Source of the DNA: Streptomyces xiamenensis
GTDB lineage: Bacteria; Actinomycetota; Actinomycetes; Streptomycetales; Streptomycetaceae
Assembly (NCBI RefSeq): GCF_000993785.3
Contig: NZ_CP009922.3
Coordinates: forward strand, 1,302,001 to 1,366,000
Length of the DNA stretch: 64,000 bases
Direction of reading: 5' to 3'
Position 1 is the first letter of the stretch. Each line of letters begins with the position of its first letter. The notes under the pieces are model-generated. The model saw only the letters and a program-made list of their open reading frames with translations. It made no database searches and was not told the DNA's origin. Below, piece after piece: positions 62,557 through 64,000 of this stretch. The position numbers and the translations under genes were made by a program.

Positions 62557-63843
62557 TCAGGCGGTGACGGCGGCGCGGTAGCGCTCGACCGTCCCGATGG
62601 CGGCCTGCCGCCAGGTGAAACGGGCCAGCACGCGCTCGCGTCCCGCGGCGCCGATGCGCGCCCGCAGGTCGCGGTCCGCCAGCAGCCGGCCGAGGGCGGC
62701 GGCGAGCGCACCGGCGTCACCGGGCGGTACGGCCAGGCAGGTCTCGCCGTCCGCACCCGCGACCTCGGGGATGGCGCCGCCGGTGGTGGCGACGAGCGGG
62801 GTGCCGGTGGCCATGGCCTCGGCGGCGGGCAGCGAGAACCCCTCGTACAGGGAGGGCACGGCGGCGACCTGGGCGCCGCGCACCAGGTCACCGAGTTCGG
62901 TGTCGCTGATGCCCTTGACGAACTCGACGGCTCCACTGCCCTCTTCGAAGCCGAAGCGCTCCATGGCGTCGGCCACCGGGCTGCCGGCCGGGGGGCGCGA
63001 GCCGACCACCACCAGGTGGGCGGTGGGGTGTTCGGTGCGGACCTTGGCGAGCGCCTCGATGAGGTGGACCAGTCCCTTGAGGGGGACGTCGGCGCTGGAG
63101 GTGGTGACGATGCGTCCCGCGATCTCGGGGACGGCCGGGTCGGGGTGGAAGACACGGGTGTCGGCGCCGATGGGCACGACCCGGACCCGGTCGGGGCGGA
63201 CCCCGAGGTCGTCGATGATCTGCTGCCGGGAGGAGCCGGAGACGGTGACGACGGACGGCAGCCGGCGGGCGACACGTTTCTGCATGCGCGTGAAGCCGTA
63301 CCAGCGGCGCAGCGACATACGGCGGCCCCGGGTGGGGGCGGCGGCCAGTTCCAGGCGGCGGTCCACCGTGATGGGGTGGTGGATGGTGGTGACCAGTGGC
63401 AGGCCGAGACGTTGCGGCAGCCCGAGCAGCCCGTAGCCGAGGGTCTGGTTGTCGTGCACCACGTCGAAGTCGGCGGCGCGGGCGGCGAGGGCGCGGCGGG
63501 CGCGCAGCGAGAAGGTGAGCGGCTCGGGGAAGCCGCCGGTGCGCATGGTGGCGACTTCCAGGCGGTCGATCCAGTCCCGGTACTCGTCGCGGCGCGGGCT
63601 GCGGAACGGATCGGGCTGCCGGTACAGGTCGAGGCTGGGCAGCGGGGTGAAGGTGACGCCCTCGCCGAGGGAGTCCAGGACGGGGTAGGGCTGGGCGCCC
63701 ATGACCTCGACCCGGTGGCCGAGCGCGGCGAGTTCACGGGAGAGGTGCCGCACGTACACGCCCTGGCCGCCGCAGAAGGGGTTGCCCTTGTAGGTCAGCA
63801 ACGCGATGCTCAGTGGGCGGTCCACGCCTGCCTCTGCGGTCAC
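62557..63843 (-). CDS. GT4-family glycosyltransferase
   Basis: The 428-residue protein has GT-B fold with G-G-Q-G-V-Y-V-R-H-L near 25-34 (N-terminal acceptor domain), V-V-P-I-G-A-D-T near 223, and the donor-binding E-G-F-S-L-P-A-A-E-A-M near 331-341 with its E-x7-E retaining-GT4 motif. It transfers an activated sugar in the cytosol; acceptor unknown. GTG 63843. First recognised gene of the operon with the methyltransferase and prenyltransferase-like genes. Confidence 0.9.
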   Translation of the reverse strand: MTAEAGVDRPLSIALLTYKGNPFCGGQGVYVRHLSRELAALGHRVEVMGAQPYPVLDSLGEGVTFTPLPSLDLYRQPDPFRSPRRDEYRDWIDRLEVATMRTGGFPEPLTFSLRARRALAARAADFDVVHDNQTLGYGLLGLPQRLGLPLVTTIHHPITVDRRLELAAAPTRGRRMSLRRWYGFTRMQKRVARRLPSVVTVSGSSRQQIIDDLGVRPDRVRVVPIGADTRVFHPDPAVPEIAGRIVTTSSADVPLKGLVHLIEALAKVRTEHPTAHLVVVGSRPPAGSPVADAMERFGFEEGSGAVEFVKGISDTELGDLVRGAQVAAVPSLYEGFSLPAAEAMATGTPLVATTGGAIPEVAGADGETCLAVPPGDAGALAAALGRLLADRDLRARIGAAGRERVLARFTWRQAAIGTVERYRAAVTA

Positions 63844-64000
63844 GCCCGGCCCCCTCGGTCAAGCGGCTACTCACGGGTAAGTCACAAGGTTCCGGAGAAA
63901 CATAGCCTGCCCACCACGAACGGGTCGTAGCCGGGGAAGGTGATGAACACCACGTGCCGGCCCGTGAGTGGGGCGCGGACGTGCGGGAAAGCGGCTGAAA
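63844..64000. other. Right edge, upstream of the glycosyltransferase gene
   Basis: These 157 bp hold no complete gene. A minus-strand frame ends at TGA 63886 (reading V-V-F-I-T-F-P-G-Y-D-P-F), which could be the 3' end of a gene outside the window or chance. I see no terminator. Confidence 0.35.

Noticed and set aside
60678-63737. A 1,019-codon open frame on the minus strand
   Set aside because: It is the prenyltransferase-like gene's frame left open across the methyltransferase and glycosyltransferase genes; the upstream part has shadow-type composition, and GTGA overlap fixes the real start at 61766.
63844-63990. 3' end of another minus-strand gene at the right edge
   Set aside because: Only about 35 codons are visible without a recognisable motif, so it cannot be supported as a gene.

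Overview
The window is Streptomyces-like chromosome. It has very high G+C with strong third-position bias, many GTG/TTG starts, 4-nt start/stop overlaps, and families typical of the genus: AfsR/SARP, Scr1-type XRE plus DUF397, GPP34, DUF1876, DUF5336, and an actinobacterial class A RNase P RNA. I read about 70 genes, several riboregulators or operators, and four decayed genes. No tRNA, rRNA, transposase, CRISPR array or replication origin is visible.

Layout. 1-9.6 kb: a beta-propeller (cut by the window edge), a secreted pectate lyase, a phosphotransferase-like kinase, a Wzy-like membrane protein, a secreted M28 aminopeptidase, an AraC/NmrA divergent pair and a GNAT-like protein. 9.6-10.9 kb: a yybP-ykoY-type manganese riboswitch in front of a cation antiporter. 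11.0-16.0 kb: an envelope-polysaccharide block (glycosyltransferase, Wzz/BY-kinase-like protein without a Walker A motif, flippase, divergent TagD-like cytidylyltransferase). 16-32.9 kb: small exporters, each with a local regulator (LysE, LysR/EamA, TetR/NmrA, Lrp/AzlCD), then lipid, lipoprotein, PrimPol, methyltransferase, MFS and PhoD genes. 33-38.7 kb: DUF1876, a coupled 60-aa CX4C peptide/DsbA pair, a frameshifted AfsR-type regulator and an O-methyltransferase.

39.5-52.5 kb is the most unusual part. It is a redox/electrophile-type accessory region: SnoaL-like, GNAT, pirin, CMD/AhpD-like, NmrA, MarR, LLM flavin oxidoreductase, F420-reductase-like, glutaminase-STAS, alpha/beta hydrolase, response regulator and SDR/AraC genes. 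It contains wrecks of a TetR/FAD-monooxygenase pair and of a TPP-dependent pyruvate oxidase. A 14-bp palindrome (GTTGA-N4-TCAAC) recurs seven times at five control regions, including the MarR gene's own, and looks like a local MarR regulon. A ~100-bp AraC/SDR divergent promoter is duplicated, inverted, in front of the SnoaL-like gene.

53.3-64 kb is conserved core: rnpB, yaaA, a coupled Nif3/zinc-ribbon/RNase H-phosphatase operon (one start apparently CTG), two conserved Streptomyces genes, DUF5336, and a glycosyltransferase/methyltransferase/prenyltransferase-like operon running off toward the right edge.
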